Assembly: GCF_001625215.2 (NCBI RefSeq)
Contig: NC_030389.2
Location: 32,601,454 to 32,665,453, forward strand
Direction of reading: 5' to 3'
Origin: Daucus carota subsp. sativus
Taxonomy: Eukaryota > Streptophyta > Magnoliopsida > Apiales > Apiaceae
Length of the DNA: 64,000 nt
The notes under the pieces were generated by a model. That model did not search any database. It was not told where the DNA came from and saw nothing but the letters and a program-made list of their open reading frames with translations. This document shows, in pieces, positions 11,774 through 23,415 of this stretch; position 1 is the stretch's first letter; each line of letters begins with the position of its first letter. Made by a program: the position numbers and the translations under genes.

Positions 11774-14700
11774 ATGCAGACCTCTCCTTTCATGAACACC
11801 AAGTGTTCGATAAAAGGGTACGAGTTTGCCCCAAACAATTTCTGTGCTCCTTTAGAGAAATCTGTGTTTCCTGATGATTTTCATATCATTATAGACTTTT
11901 TGACTTGTAGTCCAATTTATTACGCATTGACTCAACCTACTAAGGTTACTTTCAAAAGTGTAATGCAAATTTGGAGCACTTTAAAGTTTATAAATGGAGG
12001 CCAAGCAGAGAAATCAAAATTGATGTTCAATTACAATGGCAAGGAGTATGTCATCACACCGGAGGTGGTGGAGGAAGCACTGCATCTTCCAAAATTAGAA
12101 GAAAAAACTCCAGAATATATTACAGCTGATGTGCTTATTGCGTTTTTGAAATTACTGGGATATAATGGTGATCCTGACAGGATTGGAGTACTGCAGAGAT
12201 CTCGCCTGAAGAAGCAATGGAACTTGTACTTTGATTGTATCACTAGATGCTTCTTGAACAAGGTTTCAAACTTTGATGCTATTCCATCAGGATCACTTGA
12301 AATTGGGTATTCTCTTATCTACAACACTGTGTTTGATTATGGAAATTTCATCCTTAACTTGATAGGTACTAGAAAAGAGGATAAGCTTAAGTATATCTGT
12401 TATGTTAGGTTTTTACAGTTGATTTTCAATCATATGTGCCCCTCTGCTGATTTTCCTGATGACGAATTAGTACCTATTAGTAAGATTTCAGAAACAGGGA
12501 TTAAAGCCATAATAAATGGTGATAAGAAAAATAATTTAGAAGGTGAATGTTTCATTCCTAAAGAAGTGTGGCAATTTCTTAGCACAAACATGGCAGAAAA
12601 ATATAATTTGGTTACTACTAGTGTTCCATCATCAACTACTGATATGGCACTAGACAGTTCACCCATTCGTCAAAGCCCAAAGAGAAAAATCAAGGACATC
12701 TCCAAACAGAAATCAAAAGTAAAAAAAAAAGAAGGTTGTGGCATCAGGAATGGCATCAGATAATAAAAAAAAAGAGATGGACTCAAGAGATACACAAATG
12801 CAGAAACCTCCTAGAAAAAGGAAGCTTAGAATTCTGGATGTTGATTCAGATCGTGATGAAAGCACACCTCCTTCAGTGAATATCAGCAATACAGAAACGA
12901 TTGATCCTGCAAATTCTGGGAAAAAGGCAGAGACCAATGTGTATAAGAGGAAAAGACTTGTGAAGTGCTCAAACTACGTTCCTACATTACAATTCAATGA
13001 ACTTGTTGAGGAAAAAGTCAATCCCCTTCCTGAACTTGATGAAATGATGATTCAAGACATGAACAAGACAACTGAAATTGCTAACACTGAAGAACGGATT
13101 ATGACGCAAGAGGTTTCAACTCAATTACAGCAAGCAGCTGGAAATTTGGATATGGTCATTTATCAACCTCTAATCAGTGTGAACCCTATTCATGAAGTTC
13201 CTGTAGAGAAAAATCTTCAAAGTAAGAATTTAAATATCAAGCATGATTTTCATTAAATGGTTTATTATATAGAATGGATAATTTTATATGATTCAATGCA
13301 TACTCTTTTTGCCAAACCGTTATTAGTATCAAATTTTATATGTATTTATAGATTTTTTCATATGATTCTATAGTATAATCATCTCATTAAGATAATTTCA
13401 TTCTATGTCAGTTCCTGATGAGAATATTCATCAGGAACTGGTAACAGCTCATCACTTTTGGAGAATAAAAATTTATATACAATTTATAGATTCTGTAATA
13501 GAAGCATTCATATAAAGAATTTTGATTCTATCATATGATCATATAATATAATCACCTAATTAAGATAATTTCATTCTATGTCAGCTCCTGATGAGAATAA
13601 TCATCAGCAACTGTTAACAGCTCATCAGTATTGGAGAATACAAATCTATAAACAAATTATAGATTCTGTAATAGAAGCATTCATATACAGAATTTTATTT
13701 CTATCATATGATTCTATAATATAATCATCTAATTAAGATAATTCCATTTTATGTCAGTTCCTGATGAGATTAATCATCAGGAATTGTTAACATCTCATCA
13801 GTATTGTAGAATACAAATTTAAAAAAAATTTATAGATTCTGTAATAGAAGCATTCATATACAGAATTTTGATTCTATCATATGACTCTATAATATAATCA
13901 TCTAATTAAGATAATTTCACTCTGTCAGTTCCTGATGAGAGTAATCATCAGGAACTGTTAACAGCTCATCAGTATTGGAGAATAAAAATTTAAATACAAT
14001 TTATAGATTCTGTAATAGAAGCATTCATATACAGAATTATGATTGTATTATATGATTCTATAACATAATCATCTCATTAACATAATTTCATTCTATGTCA
14101 GTTCCTGATGAAGCTACAACTACAACAAAAACGGACAAAAATGACAAGGGAAAAAATCCTATTGTCGAAGATGAAGATGTCCATGACAATTCTGATTCCT
14201 CTGAAGATGAGTCTGACCCAGAGTTGGCTGAAGTTCTTAGAATTTCAAGGAAAAGTATTTCTGGAAGCAGCAACAAATTTATGCAAGAGCAAATATCTTT
14301 TGACAGCTCAGACTTAAAGAAAAAAATGGAAGCAACAACAATACTACACCAAGGTCTTAGGTCTGAGCTCAAAGATTTGCATACTGTAACAGATAAGCTT
14401 CAAGAAAATATCAAATCTTCAGAAAACACTTTCGCAACAAAAAGTGAGATGAGCACTTTGTCGATGAGAGTAGATAGTCTTGAATCAAAGTTCACAGATA
14501 TTACAGGGAAACTTGATGAAATTCCTCAATTGCTCAAAGGCAAGAAGGTAGTTACTCCAGAGGGCATTGAAAAGCGTGATTCAGGAGTTCAAACTGAAAA
14601 GGAAATAAACACTGATGCTGCTGAACCAGTTTGTTGGGATTTAATCCCATGGTCTTATCAACATAATGGTGATCAAGCAATTGATAAAGACGAGGGGGAA

Positions 14701-17700
14701 CATGAGAAGCTTATGGAAAATGATGAAAATGTCCAGAAAGGTACTAATCATTCCTTTAATTCTGACTTGTATTTTTGTGATAAGTTGTAGAAGATATATG
14801 CGTGTGTATGTGTTTTATAGGTTTGGTATGATTCTACATGCATATATGTTTTTAAGATTTAATTATTTTCATAATTTAGATTCTATATACAAATTATCTA
14901 ATCAATTTGATTTATGTGTGTTATTTAAAAGTTTAGATTGTGAATCATATATTTTAAAATTATGGTTCCAAGGTAGAGGCATTAATGTTCTTTTGTGAAA
15001 TAATTTATGTATGAAATTAATGTTTTTTTTTGTTTTAAAATTAATGTTCAGTAATGCAATCAAAATTTGTGTAGTTGTGCTTCTACAATAGATGAATATG
15101 TATATCATGCCTTTATTAAAAATTGATATTGAGGTTAACGTAGTTTGTGTATAAATTCAAGGTACTAATGATGATGACAAGATAATTTATAATACTGAAG
15201 AGGCCGCCAATTATTTTCAAAAATTCAAAACCAATGATGGAGAAGAAGTCTTGCTGTATGCAAACAGTGAGAAGGCTCTGAATATAAATGAACAAAGAGC
15301 AACAACTGTTGCTATGGCTGAAGATAATCCAGACATGAGTGAGGAAGAATACAGGATACTTCAACAAGAAAGGTATAATGAATTGCAAGCTGGAGAAGGT
15401 CAGACCGTCAGAAGGATTCAGGAAGAGGGAAAGGGAGAGGGAGAGGAAGAGGAAGAGGTCAGAAACAAATCAAACAAAATGATTCAAATGAGGAACCAGT
15501 TTGTTTGGATTTAATCAGTTATCAAAAAAATGATGATCAAAAAATTGATAAAGACGAGGGGGAAAATGAGAAGGTTCTCCTCAAAGGTACTAATTATTCC
15601 TTGAATTTTGACTTGTATTTTTGTGAAAAGTTGTATAAGATATATGCGTATGTATGTGTTTTATTGGTTTGGTATGATTCTACATGCATATATGTTTTTA
15701 AGACTGAATTTTTTTTCATAATATAGATTCTATATACAAATTATCTAATCAATTTGATTTATGTGTGTTATTTAAAAGTTTAGGGTGTTAATCATATTCT
15801 TTAAAATTATGGTTCCAGGGTAGAAGCATTAATGTTCTTTTGTGATATAATTTTTGTCTGAAATTAATGCTTTTTTTTTTTAAATTAATGTTCTGTAATG
15901 CAATCAAAATTTGTGTAGTTGTGCTTCTACGATAGATGCATATGTATATCATGCCTTTATTAAAAATTGATGTTGAGGTTAACGTAGTTTGTGTATAAAT
16001 TCAAGGTACTAACGATGATTACAAGATAATTGATAATGCTGAAGAGGCCGCCAAGTATTTTCAGAAATTCAAAACTAATGATGGAGAAGAAGTCTTGCTG
16101 TATGCAAACAGTGAGAAGGCTTTAAATATAAATGAACAAAGAGCAACAATTATTGCTATAGCTGAAGATAATGCAGACTTGACTGAGGAAGAATATAGGA
16201 GACTTCAAGAAGAAAGGTATAAAGAATTGAAAGCTGGAGAAGGTCAGGAGGACTCAGGGAGAGGTAAAGGGAGAGGAAGAGGAAGAGGAAGAGGAAGAGG
16301 AAAAGGAAGAGGAAGAGGTCAGAAACAGATCGAAGAAAATGAATCAAATGAGGAAACAAGTACTACAATAAAGATCGCAACTCAAGAAAATCCAATTCCT
16401 TCAACATCAATTCCAATTCCAAAAGTTGTTCAATATAATGATGCCTTAGAAGTTGCAATTGATGAAGAAGAACAGAATAAATTGATTAGAAATAGAAAAT
16501 CAAAAGATTCAAAACAGGTAAACCATAATATTTAAATTCTTGATGAGTTGACAGTTACTAATGGACATATCAATCTAGAATATATTCCTGATGCTAATAA
16601 TATGTTATTCATTGCACTTGGCGTACAGCAAAATGCTTCTCTTCAAAATCCTGATATGAACTCAGATCCTAAGAAGACAATTTCTAAAGATATTTTGAAT
16701 GCTGGTGAAGAAATTGTCCCTGAAATTGTTCCTCATGCTGAAACTGAATTAGGCAATGATCCTAAAATTCAGGTAAATCCAATTATTCATTTTACTTTCA
16801 AATAGCAGATGGTTATTGACTATAATGAATCAATGCTGATTTGTAAAAAATTATGATTCTGTGTTAGAGTCATTTGGAAAACATTCCATTCCTTTAAGTA
16901 ATGATACATGAATATCTTCTAGAATCATATTTAGCATCATCAGTATTTCCTTTCCTGACAGTATTTGGATACTGACTGTGTTTCACAGCTATCAAATTAA
17001 GATCATCAGTATTTTGATCTTGGCAGTATTTTATATATGCATTTAACTCTTAAGACATGATTCTCTTATAGAACTAGATTGAAATCATCAGTATTTAACT
17101 CTTAAGACATAATTCTCTTATTAAATCAAATTGACATCATCAGTATTTTCAGTCCTGACATTATTTCACTCAATCCTGACATTATTTAACTCTTAATACA
17201 TAATTCTCTTATATAATCAAATTGAAATCATCAGTATTTCCAATCCTGACAGTACTTCACTCAATCCTCACAGTATTTCACTCTTAAGACATGATTCTCT
17301 TATAGAATGAAATTGACATCAACAGTATTTCCAATCCTGACAGTATTCCTGATACTAATAATATGTTGTTCATTGCACTTGGCGTACAGCAAAATGCTTC
17401 TCTTCAAAATCCTGAAATAACCTCAGATCCTGAAAAGCCAATTTCTAAAGATATTTTGGATGCTGGTGAAGAAATTGTCCATGAAAATGTTCCTCATGCT
17501 GAAACTGAGTTGGGCAATGATCCTGAAATTCAGGTAAAATACAATTATTAAAACTTGGCACGTTTAATGACAACTTATTTGCTAATGATTTGGTAACTGA
17601 TTTAATTCCCAAAAATATTTCTGATGCTGAAACTGTTTTAGTAATTGGACTTGTCATACAGGCAAAAACTGTCAAAGTAATTGAAGATGTGACTTCAGTT

Positions 17701-18882
17701 GCTCACTACAAAGTTACTGACGCGGTACAACAAAATGTTAAAGATTCTGGGAATATTCATGGTGTTATTAAGGATGCTGACTACATGAAAAGTATTGAGA
17801 CCATAGTGGCTTATGTATATCTAGAAAGCTATTATGAAGACGATGATGTAGAAGTGAAAAAAGTTGACAAACGAGAAAGAGAAATTCAAAGAAAGGTTCG
17901 GGCGAATGAAAATTTTTATCTGCGTAAAGTGTTGAACTCAAATCGCAAGATCTGGGATGATCCTTCTAGGCTGAAATCTGACCTCCCAATGAGTCACTGC
18001 CCCAGAGCAGAAAAGATAATAAAAGATAGAAGGCGTAGAAACAGAGAAATGAATAATGACAGCATGGCTCAGAGAAAAATAAACTTCATCTCTGGAGGAA
18101 TGATGACTGAAATGCCTTCTATTAAAGGAGCAACCTCAAAGATTAGAATTTCTGACTTAAAATTGATTAGTCATTCCACAAAAGCTGGACTTGGTTCTCA
18201 TTTAATTCAATATGAGAATGCAATCTACATTGATCCATGTCCCCTTACAGATAGTCCTGATGAGAAGTTAACTGCAGAACATCTTGAGAAAATTGAAAGT
18301 GTAGCCATTGTTGAGGATCACTGGGATACAAAGGACATAAAGCAGAAAATGATATATTTTCTACATGATAATACAACCAGGGTGCTGCCAATTGAAGATC
18401 TCTTAATCAAGTCCAATAAGGAGCTAAAGTTTGTACAGTATTTACTAAGAGTGACAAATGAAACAACAGCCCTATGGTCTAGGATGATCCTGAATACTAT
18501 AAGAAGAAGAATGGTGGATGGAGATGGATCTTATACTGGTGAATACACTCCAAGTTATACTGATTACTCGCTGAAAGAAGTCCCTATGCAAAAGAAGAGT
18601 GCAAAGGTTTCGGATTCAGAAGGTTCAAAATATATTCATCTTAATCCAAGAGGGACAATGCCTACCTATATCAGTTTTGATGAAAACAAGTTTCAATTCA
18701 GTACAAACACAACCATCAGAGCAGCTCTATTTCAAATAGATGATGATGATGAAGAACAGAAAATCTTGAAAGACAAACTGATCAAATATCTGAAATCAAG
18801 GGAGGATAAACGTCTTGCAAGATTTCTAAGTGAAAGCAATGTTTTTCAAGTTGTAAATGAACAAAGAACAGAAGATCTATAA
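11774..18882 (+). CDS. Large multi-exon gene with plant-transposon/gag-like N-terminal domain
   Basis: The model joins 11774-13221, 14102-14740, 15162-15586, 16006-16517, 16629-16772, 17390-17533 and 17662-18882. Junctions are GT-AG and phase-compatible. Residues about 20-290 (including FHIIIDFLTCSPIYYALTQP and VMQIWSTLKFINGG) match the style of the putative plant transposon/gag-like domain common in asterid retroelements. The middle is acidic with a predicted coiled coil, then Gly-Arg repeats (16255-16320). The last exon encodes about 400 residues, basic then acidic, which I do not recognise. There are two reading-frame breaks: at an A10 run (about 12721-12730) and in the purine tract of exon 3 (15400-15457). 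Exon 3 is a copy of exon 4 and can be skipped in phase. Breaks in homopolymer and hexamer tracts could be assembly errors or decay. Function is unknown. Confidence 0.6.
13360..14101. repeat. 173-bp tandem repeat in intron 1 of the gag-like gene
   Basis: TTCTATGTCAG(T/C)TCCTGATGA recurs with TCCTGATG-phase positions 13411, 13584, 13757, 13928 and 14101, i.e. every 171-173 bp. The last copy supplies the splice acceptor and the first codons of exon 2. Each unit carries a CCTGATGAGA..TCATCAGGA inverted repeat. Confidence 0.9.
14660..16350. repeat. 864-bp tandem exon-intron duplication
   Basis: TTGATAAAGACGAGGGGGAA occurs at 14681 and 15545. The following donor (AAAG/GTACTAAT), about 420-bp intron, acceptor (AATTCAAG/GTACTAA) and downstream exon are all duplicated at high identity. 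The duplication ends near the GA-rich tract. Confidence 0.9.
16530..17535. repeat. Duplicated 144-bp exon with a short-repeat intron between copies
   Basis: The exons at 16629-16772 and 17390-17533 are equal in length and nearly identical; the homology also covers about 65 bp upstream (ATTCCTGATRCTAATAATATG). The 617-bp intron between them is made of ATCATCAGTATTT, TCCTGACAGTATTTCACTC and AAGACATGATTCTCTTATAGAA words in irregular repeats. Confidence 0.85.
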
Positions 18883-19575
18883 ATCATTCTTTGTCTCCAT
18901 CTGTAAGTATTATTTTTCATCATTAATTTTTGCATCAGTAATTATCATTGTTAATTTGTGCATCTTGGTCCCTTGATAGAAGCAATAAAATAAAATCATA
19001 TATTTGTACTTGTTCATACTTAACCATATTCATAATAAAAGATATTTTGAAAAATAAAACATAAAAATAGACATATAAAGTCTGATTCTATAACATAACC
19101 AAATATTGCCAGTTTTTTTTTAATAAATGTAGTTGATTCCACTTTAGAAGCAAAAAAATTAAATAAAATAATATTCTATATTATTCATGTGTTTCATCAG
19201 TATTTGATTACTACATCAGTATTTTATAATTCATATACTATGATGCAACTATAGAGTCAATTGGAAATCACTGTCTCTAGAATAGTTTTTTGTGCATCAG
19301 GAATAGATACATCAGTATTTCTCATCAGTATTTTTCATCAGTATTACAACATGACAAGTCAACTGACTCTACATTAGAATCAAAAAATCAACTCCAACAC
19401 AATGATACTTGAAAAATCAATACACAAAATTAATCTAATAAAAAAAATACTGATTATATCAAAAATATTAAAAATCTTCACATTCTGAATCGCCAAACAA
19501 CAATATTTCTTCATCACAAAATACTAACAACACAAAACATATCTACATTTTGAGAGTAACTACTAACTATACATA
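18883..19575. other. Convergent spacer inside the giant element
   Basis: It lies between the 3' ends of the gag-like gene (+) and the transposase gene (-). There is no ORF of note. It has several ATCAGTATTT words (19195-19345) and copies of the GATTCTATA(A/G)..AGAATC-type motif (about 19083, 19133, 19370). Confidence 0.6.
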
Positions 19576-22500
19576 CTAACTAGTCATATTTTGAGAGTAG
19601 AAGCTAGGACTAAGAGATACTTGTTTATTAGGAATAGTTGGAATCTGCTGATTAACAAGGAGTTTCTTCGGACAGTTGCGTGAATCATGATACCCAAGAG
19701 TATGACAAAATTTACATGTCCTGGTTGGTCTTTTCTTCCCATCACGACTTAACTCTGCACCACCAACAATTCTTTTACGACATCCTTTGTTGTTACTTGG
19801 CAGTGGTGGAAGTACATTACTTGAACCTGAAGGCCTCACACCAAAAATCTCTTCCAGCATATCATCTTTTGTTGCCGGACGTTTATCAAATTTCTCTTCA
19901 ACTCTAATCCTCAAGCACTTCATCTCATCCAACAAATACTCTAAACCTTTCAGGTTATTGCAAACATTATCAACACAAGCTTGATACTCTGTCCATATCC
20001 TCATTGCAATTTCTCTACTGATATGCCCATCAGTAGCACATTCGCTTTCATCAGTAAACTTCAATTTGCAAAATCTCTCTGCATTCCTCATCCAACGCTT
20101 ACATATGAACTGATGTGGGATTTTATTAACACCCCACAAACTCAAACAATAGAAACAATGACGACACAGATAGCCTACTCTGGTAAACAGCTTGCAGGAA
20201 CAGCTAATATCATATGTTGACAAACAAAATTCAACCTCAAACAACTTACCATTCAAGCTCTTATCACAAAGTAAATATTTATTCACGCCATCAGTAACAA
20301 TTGGTTGCCCACCAAGACTGATATGAAAGCAACTGGCTTTTATTTGTTTTTGAACCTTATAAAACATACTTCGAGTATAAAGGCAAGCTGCATGCTTTTC
20401 AATAGCCTTCTCAGTAATAGATTGTGGAATACAATTCTTGTCAGTGGTGTTCAATTTGTTTTGGTCATGAATTTGTTTGTCAATAGCACTCTCATAACAC
20501 AAGTAGAACTCTGAAAGAGTATCCCCTTTTTGGACGAAATGATTAAAGTAGAAATTACTGCTCTCTGACCTTGAGGTTGTTCTCAATAAGGCTCCCATTG
20601 GCTTGTCCGCAAAGAAAGCAGGAATCCATGATTCCCTCATTGCATATATCTCTTTCAACCAGACATGTTCACTTAATCCAAATTCCTTAAGCACATCATC
20701 CCAACCTTTTTCAAACTCAGGAACAGTCAAATGTGAGGACCAAACAAACTTATTGAGTTTTTCCATAAATCCCGTTTCTGCACAGAACACAGGACCAACC
20801 TACATTCACAATATCAAAAACAACTGATAAGGGACCATGCAGAGAATTAATCATAAATAACAAAAAATTAACTTAAAATAATACAATATATGATTCTGAA
20901 GTGGAATTTTTTCCTAAAACATTTTCATACAAATATGTAATAAGAGAAATCAATAAATTCTACAATAGAATCAAGGATGATTATACCTTGGCAGGGAACT
21001 TTTGCATTATATGCCACATACAATAACGATGAATAGAATGTGGGAATGTGTTAGCAATTGCAACTTTCATCCCAAGACACTGATTAGTTATTATACATTT
21101 TGGTGGACGGGCAAATGCTTGAAGAAACATCTCACAAGCCCACGTGAAATTTGTTGCATCCTCATGATTTAGTAATGCAGAAGCAAAAGTAACACTCTTC
21201 CAATGATTATCTACTCCAATAAAAGGCACGAATACCATTCCATACCTTTCACACCAAAAAAATTGTAAAATTAGATAACAATGAAATTATTCAAAAAACT
21301 CATAATTTGCAAAATAAAATTAAACTGCATATCAAACTTACTTATTGGTACGGTATGTTGCATCAAAAGATACAACATCACCAAAAACTTCATAACTCCT
21401 ACGTCCTTGAATATCAGCCCAAAAAAGACGGGTAAGATGACCGTTTGAATCCGTCTGATATTCGAAAAAAAATCCTCCATCTGATACGTCCCTTTTGTTT
21501 TGAAACTTCTGTATCAGCATATCAGAATCATGTTTGCCAATATATAATTTTATATCTCTCATCCAGTTTTGAAAATCAACAGCGGTTGCCCCAACTTCAG
21601 AGTAGGATCCTGATATCGACTTGAACAAATTGTGAGCTCTATACGAGCCTATGTTTGATTTCGCAGCATCTAGAACAAATCGGCGCTGAAATGAAGTCAT
21701 AGATCGATTACAAAGTAGAAATTCTTTTCCTGATGGCGATGCTAGACGATGGTTGTGACCTTCGATAAATGACGAAATAACATACGCATTGAAACCATTG
21801 TACTTGAGAATAATTTTTGCTCGACAGTCACATCTCTTTGTCACCGTCTTCCTCCTCTTGACTTGCAGTTGAACACTATTTGATGCATGAGATGATTCTG
21901 AATTAACATCAACATCCTTTGTCATGGATGTATCGTGATGCCCTCCTTTAGAACAAATTATGTACTTGGTAACTATAATACCATTCCTGACTTTTTGTGT
22001 TGATTTACGAACCTCAAATCCACCATCTCTGCCATAATCAGTATAGAACTTAAAAGCCGACTCAATGTCTTTAAACAGTTGACCAGGATATGGTTTAAGT
22101 TTGTCATCAGAAACTTTAGGATTCCACACTTTAGAGCTTCTACTAATTGACTCATCAAAACCTTCTAAGCAATCCTCAACAAAATCATGAACAGTAGTAT
22201 CACAAACATTATCAACAACATCAATACAAACAGAATTGCCTGCAAAAATAATAAAAAAATATGTCATCATATAACATTCTAACATATACAGAATTTTGAA
22301 TATATCATATGATTCTATAATATAATAATCTCATTAATATAATTTCATTCTATGTCAAATCCTGATGAGAATAATCATCAGGACCTGATAACAACTCATC
22401 AGTATTGAAGAATAAAAATATATATTCAATTTATAGATTCTATAATAGAAGCATTCATATACAAAATTTTGATTGTATTATATGATTCTATAACATAATC

Positions 22501-22975
22501 ATCTCATTAACATAATTTTATTCTATATCATTTCCTGATGAGAATAATCATCAGGAACTGGTAACAACTCATCAGTATCTACAAACAACAACAATATTAA
22601 ACATCAAAAAATGAATACAAAAAGTATAAATTTGAAAGTTCCTAGCTGTTTCTTACAATAATCATCAGTATCTCATATAATCTCATCAACATTATCTATC
22701 AGCAACAACACACACGGATAATTCGGAAAAGCTTATATGATTCTACAGCGGCAACAAAATTTAATAACAAAATCTTATTCGATTCTATAGTAGCACCATA
22801 AAAATCAAATTTTTATCTTCAAAAACTTATTTCAGTATTATTTATGCATAAAGTAGATCTATTGATTCAAACCTGATGATGATTGAATGTCAGCAACTTC
22901 GCGAAAATTAGCTTGATTTGAGGAAAACTGAGCTTGATTCGAGCAAAACACAGTTTGATTTGACGAAATCTCCAT
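19576..22975 (-). CDS. FAR1/FHY3-type MULE transposase, 827 aa, 4 exons
   Basis: Exons on the minus strand are 22975-22873, 22239-21342, 21245-20987 and 20799-19576. All are GT-AG, in phase and without internal stop. A FAR1-type zinc-binding DNA-binding domain spans residues about 95-200 (Cys130, Cys171, Cys173 and GHNH196-198). The MULE transposase core follows with first catalytic Asp327 (SFDATYRTNKYG) and Glu499 (TTSRSESSN). The block usually TDQD reads TNQC, so the second expected Asp is Asn388. A SWIM zinc finger (Cys620-x-Cys622...Cys632-x-His634) and a C-terminal CCHC-like knuckle (CKFCHTLGYHDSRNC) complete the protein. It would bind and cut the TIRs. The 5' UTR with a (GA)n-type tract lies just inside the right TIR. 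Length is typical of FAR1-family proteins. Confidence 0.9.
22290..22610. repeat. Second array of the 173-bp repeat, in transposase intron 1
   Basis: Two units, with TCCTGATGAGAATAATCATCAGG at 22360 and 22533 (173 bp apart), are homologous to the 13360-14101 array and lie in the same plus-strand orientation, hence antisense to the transposase transcript. Confidence 0.85.
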
Positions 22976-23221
22976 ATCCGATAGCTTCAATCCACTGACA
23001 AGGACGAAGTTAGAGAAACAACCGACGATTCAGCGCGAGGATGAAGAGAGATAGTATAAGAGATAGAAAGAAAGCGAGATGGAGAGCAGCGATCGAAATC
23101 GCGCGAGATCAGAAATCGCGCGAGATAGAGAGAGAGAGAGAGAGAGATGAAATAACGGCAAATAACGAAAATAACGGACAGAGCGAGAGAGAGAAAGAGT
23201 CAGTTTCCTAATTGAACATTG

Positions 23222-23323
23222 TTTATGAACAGCCGTTAGATTTGATTTAGATCTAACGGTCCAGATTAATGGAGGGGGTTCTCCACAAGACTCCATATAA
23301 GATGGTTCTCCATAGAACAAAGG

Positions 23324-23325
<2 letters not shown>
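23222..23325. repeat. Right terminal inverted repeat of the giant element
   Basis: The complement reads CTATGGAGAACCATC, TTATATGGAG, TGTGGAGAACCCCC and TAACGGCTG, matching the left end. An extra inverted pair, CCGTTAGATCTAAAT / GATTTAGATCTAACGG, lies inside it. Confidence 0.7.

Positions 23326-23413
<88 letters not shown>
23326..23413. repeat. (TA)44 microsatellite
   Basis: This is the right border of the giant element, continuing into the right arm of the split Stowaway MITE. Confidence 0.95.

Positions 23414-23415
<2 letters not shown>

Larger units (their letters stand above)
3420..23325. mobile_element. Giant (19.9 kb) Mutator-like element inserted in (TA)n
   Basis: The boundaries are where TA tracts end on each side. 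The terminal sequences are inverted repeats: left ...CTATGGAGAATCAGTTTATG..., right complement ...CTATGGAGAACCATCTTATA..., then TGGAG and a run of Cs, with ACGGCTG about 85-100 bp inward. Genes start just inside each TIR and read toward the centre: a ULP-like protease gene from the left and a FAR1/MULE transposase gene from the right, the layout of maize MuDR. A 104-aa orphan gene and a large gag/plant-transposon-domain gene lie between. The MULE assignment rests on the transposase. A 9-bp target duplication cannot be recognised inside a TA repeat. Confidence 0.8.

Noticed and set aside
12721..12760. Mini-intron to explain the frame change
   Set aside because: Available GT/AG pairs would give introns of about 30-45 nt, below the plant minimum.
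16517..16548. A 30-nt intron joining exon 4 to the ORF at 16548
   Set aside because: It is too short for a plant intron; the in-phase acceptor at 16628 gives a plausible 111-nt intron instead.
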